From contig CABRFW010000116.1 of NCBI GenBank assembly GCA_902470265.1, positions 1-5,547 on the forward strand: a stretch of DNA of 5,547 nt. The letters run 5' to 3'. This stretch comes from an uncultured Collinsella sp. (GTDB taxonomy: Bacteria; Actinomycetota; Coriobacteriia; Coriobacteriales; Coriobacteriaceae). Below are positions 5,108-5,547 of the stretch, in pieces (position 1 is the stretch's first letter; each line of letters starts with the position of its first letter). The position numbers and the translations under genes were made by a program. Under the pieces are notes generated by a model that was given only the letters and a program-made list of their open reading frames with translations, was not told the DNA's origin and did no database searches.

Positions 5108-5137
5108 TTTCGTATGACGAAAGTCCGCTATCGCCAA
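5108..5137 (-). promoter_or_regulatory. Candidate promoter and operator of the toxin-antitoxin unit
   Basis: On the minus strand TTGGCG (5137-5132) could be a -35, and 17 bases on TACGAA (5114-5109) a poor -10. The -10 lies in a perfect palindrome, TTTCGT-CAT-ACGAAA (5122-5108). Ribbon-helix-helix antitoxins usually repress their own operon from such short inverted repeats over the promoter, so this is the natural candidate operator. The palindrome is certain; the promoter hexamers are weak. Confidence 0.45.
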
Positions 5138-5140
5138 TTC

Positions 5141-5500
5141 TTAAGCCGGCACGCGTTGGAGAGCAGGGGTCGAAACAATGATTGAAGGGCGCTCTAGTGC
5201 GGCCCAGGCGCCGGGGCAGGAGCACATACGCCAGGGACGTACGTTTTCGTAGCGCGCGAGGATATTGCCGTCGCGGCCGATGAAGGCGATGTCGATGGGA
5301 TAGGCCATAAAACACGTATGGACCGAAGAGCAGCGTGGAAATGCCATGACGAGCGGCAGACCGTTGGCGGCAACCGGGCACCGTCCCAGCATGCCGCGCA
5401 GGCGCACGGCAAACGACTCCGCCACCGCAAACTCGGCCGGCGTCCAGCCCAGCCTATTGAGTGCCCGCGCGTAGGCGATGTAGGACGAGACCGCGGTCAC
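5141..5500 (-). CDS. DUF192-family protein
   Basis: A 119-residue protein when started at GTG 5500. The DUF192 pattern is clear: RLRGMLGR (33-40, approximately) followed by CSSVHTCFMAYPIDIAFIGRDG (split here as residues 57-66 and 67-78), matching the family's R-x-RGLM...S-hydrophobic-H-x-x-FM...IDv-x-F-x-d-x-dG signature. The biochemical role of DUF192 is not established. Five Cys are spread through the protein (41, 57, 63, 93, 95). No signal peptide is seen, unlike many DUF192 proteins. The C-terminus after ALER is short and lacks the usual VLE-x-x-aG-type ending. GTG 5500 is chosen because it overlaps the upstream stop as GTGA; ATG 5521 is the alternative and would add seven residues. It is translationally coupled to the preceding gene and followed by the toxin-antitoxin unit. 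Confidence 0.8.
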   Translation of the reverse strand: MTAVSSYIAYARALNRLGWTPAEFAVAESFAVRLRGMLGRCPVAANGLPLVMAFPRCSSVHTCFMAYPIDIAFIGRDGNILARYENVRPWRMCSCPGAWAALERPSIIVSTPALQRVPA

Positions 5501-5547
5501 ATGACCACCCCCGGACGCCATGGATCGACCGTCACCGCGCGCTCGTG
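5497..5547 (-). CDS. C-terminal end of an unidentified protein
   Basis: The last 16 codons of a gene entering from beyond the window: HERAVTVDPWRPGVVM and a TGA stop (5499-5497) that overlaps the DUF192 start by four bases. The support is the classic GTGA overlap and a plausible residue composition; the piece is too short to identify. DUF192 genes in actinobacteria sometimes sit near Tad-type pilus genes, which is only a hint about what this could be. Confidence 0.45.
   Translation of the reverse strand, partial: HERAVTVDPWRPGVVM

Noticed and set aside
4828..5185. Two plus-strand frames of about 100 codons opposite the toxin gene
   Set aside because: Composition is basic and low-complexity, they lie antisense to the better-supported toxin frame and cross its operator region.
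5100..5381. 93-codon minus-strand frame overlapping DUF192
   Set aside because: It is the out-of-frame shadow of DUF192, which has the family signature in the other frame.

Overview
All supported genes in this window lie on the minus strand, so it reads from position 5547 down to 1. High GC, strong G/C wobble bias (which leaves long antisense open frames on the plus strand), AGGAGG-type ribosome sites and the protein flavour suggest a high-GC Actinomycetota. A gut Coriobacteriia such as Collinsella is my best guess, from recall rather than a search.

Right edge (5547-5083): the last 16 codons of an unidentified gene overlap by GTGA with a small DUF192-family protein gene. A gap of under 60 bases follows, with a weak promoter and a 15-bp palindrome that looks like an operator.

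Accessory patch (5082-4532): a two-gene unit resembling a type II toxin-antitoxin module. A small BrnT-like putative toxin comes first, then a ribbon-helix-helix antitoxin overlapping it by ATGA. The toxin reading frame extends 17 codons upstream of its first conventional start codon with no ATG/GTG/TTG in frame, while a well-placed ATG sits one frame away. This suggests a one-base frameshift or an ACG start.

tRNA region (4531-4232): a nested inverted repeat, a good sigma-70-type promoter, tRNA-Phe(GAA) with a U4:C69 acceptor mismatch, a textbook intrinsic terminator with a GCAA tetraloop, and an unexplained 15-position imperfect hairpin.

Housekeeping operon (4144-1): a promoter region with a TetR-style palindrome and a leader hairpin precedes a GH5 exo-1,3-glucanase-like protein gene. 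This protein has no signal peptide and has lost the catalytic acid/base Glu and other active-site residues, so it is probably a pseudoenzyme. Six bases later comes rsmI (16S rRNA C1402 2'-O-methylation), then metG (methionyl-tRNA synthetase), an intrinsic terminator, and the 5' third of rsmA/ksgA (16S rRNA dimethylation), which runs off the left edge. The rsmI, metG and rsmA genes make a translation-apparatus cluster. The GH5-like gene at its head is the odd member and the most interesting item, followed by the broken-looking toxin start.
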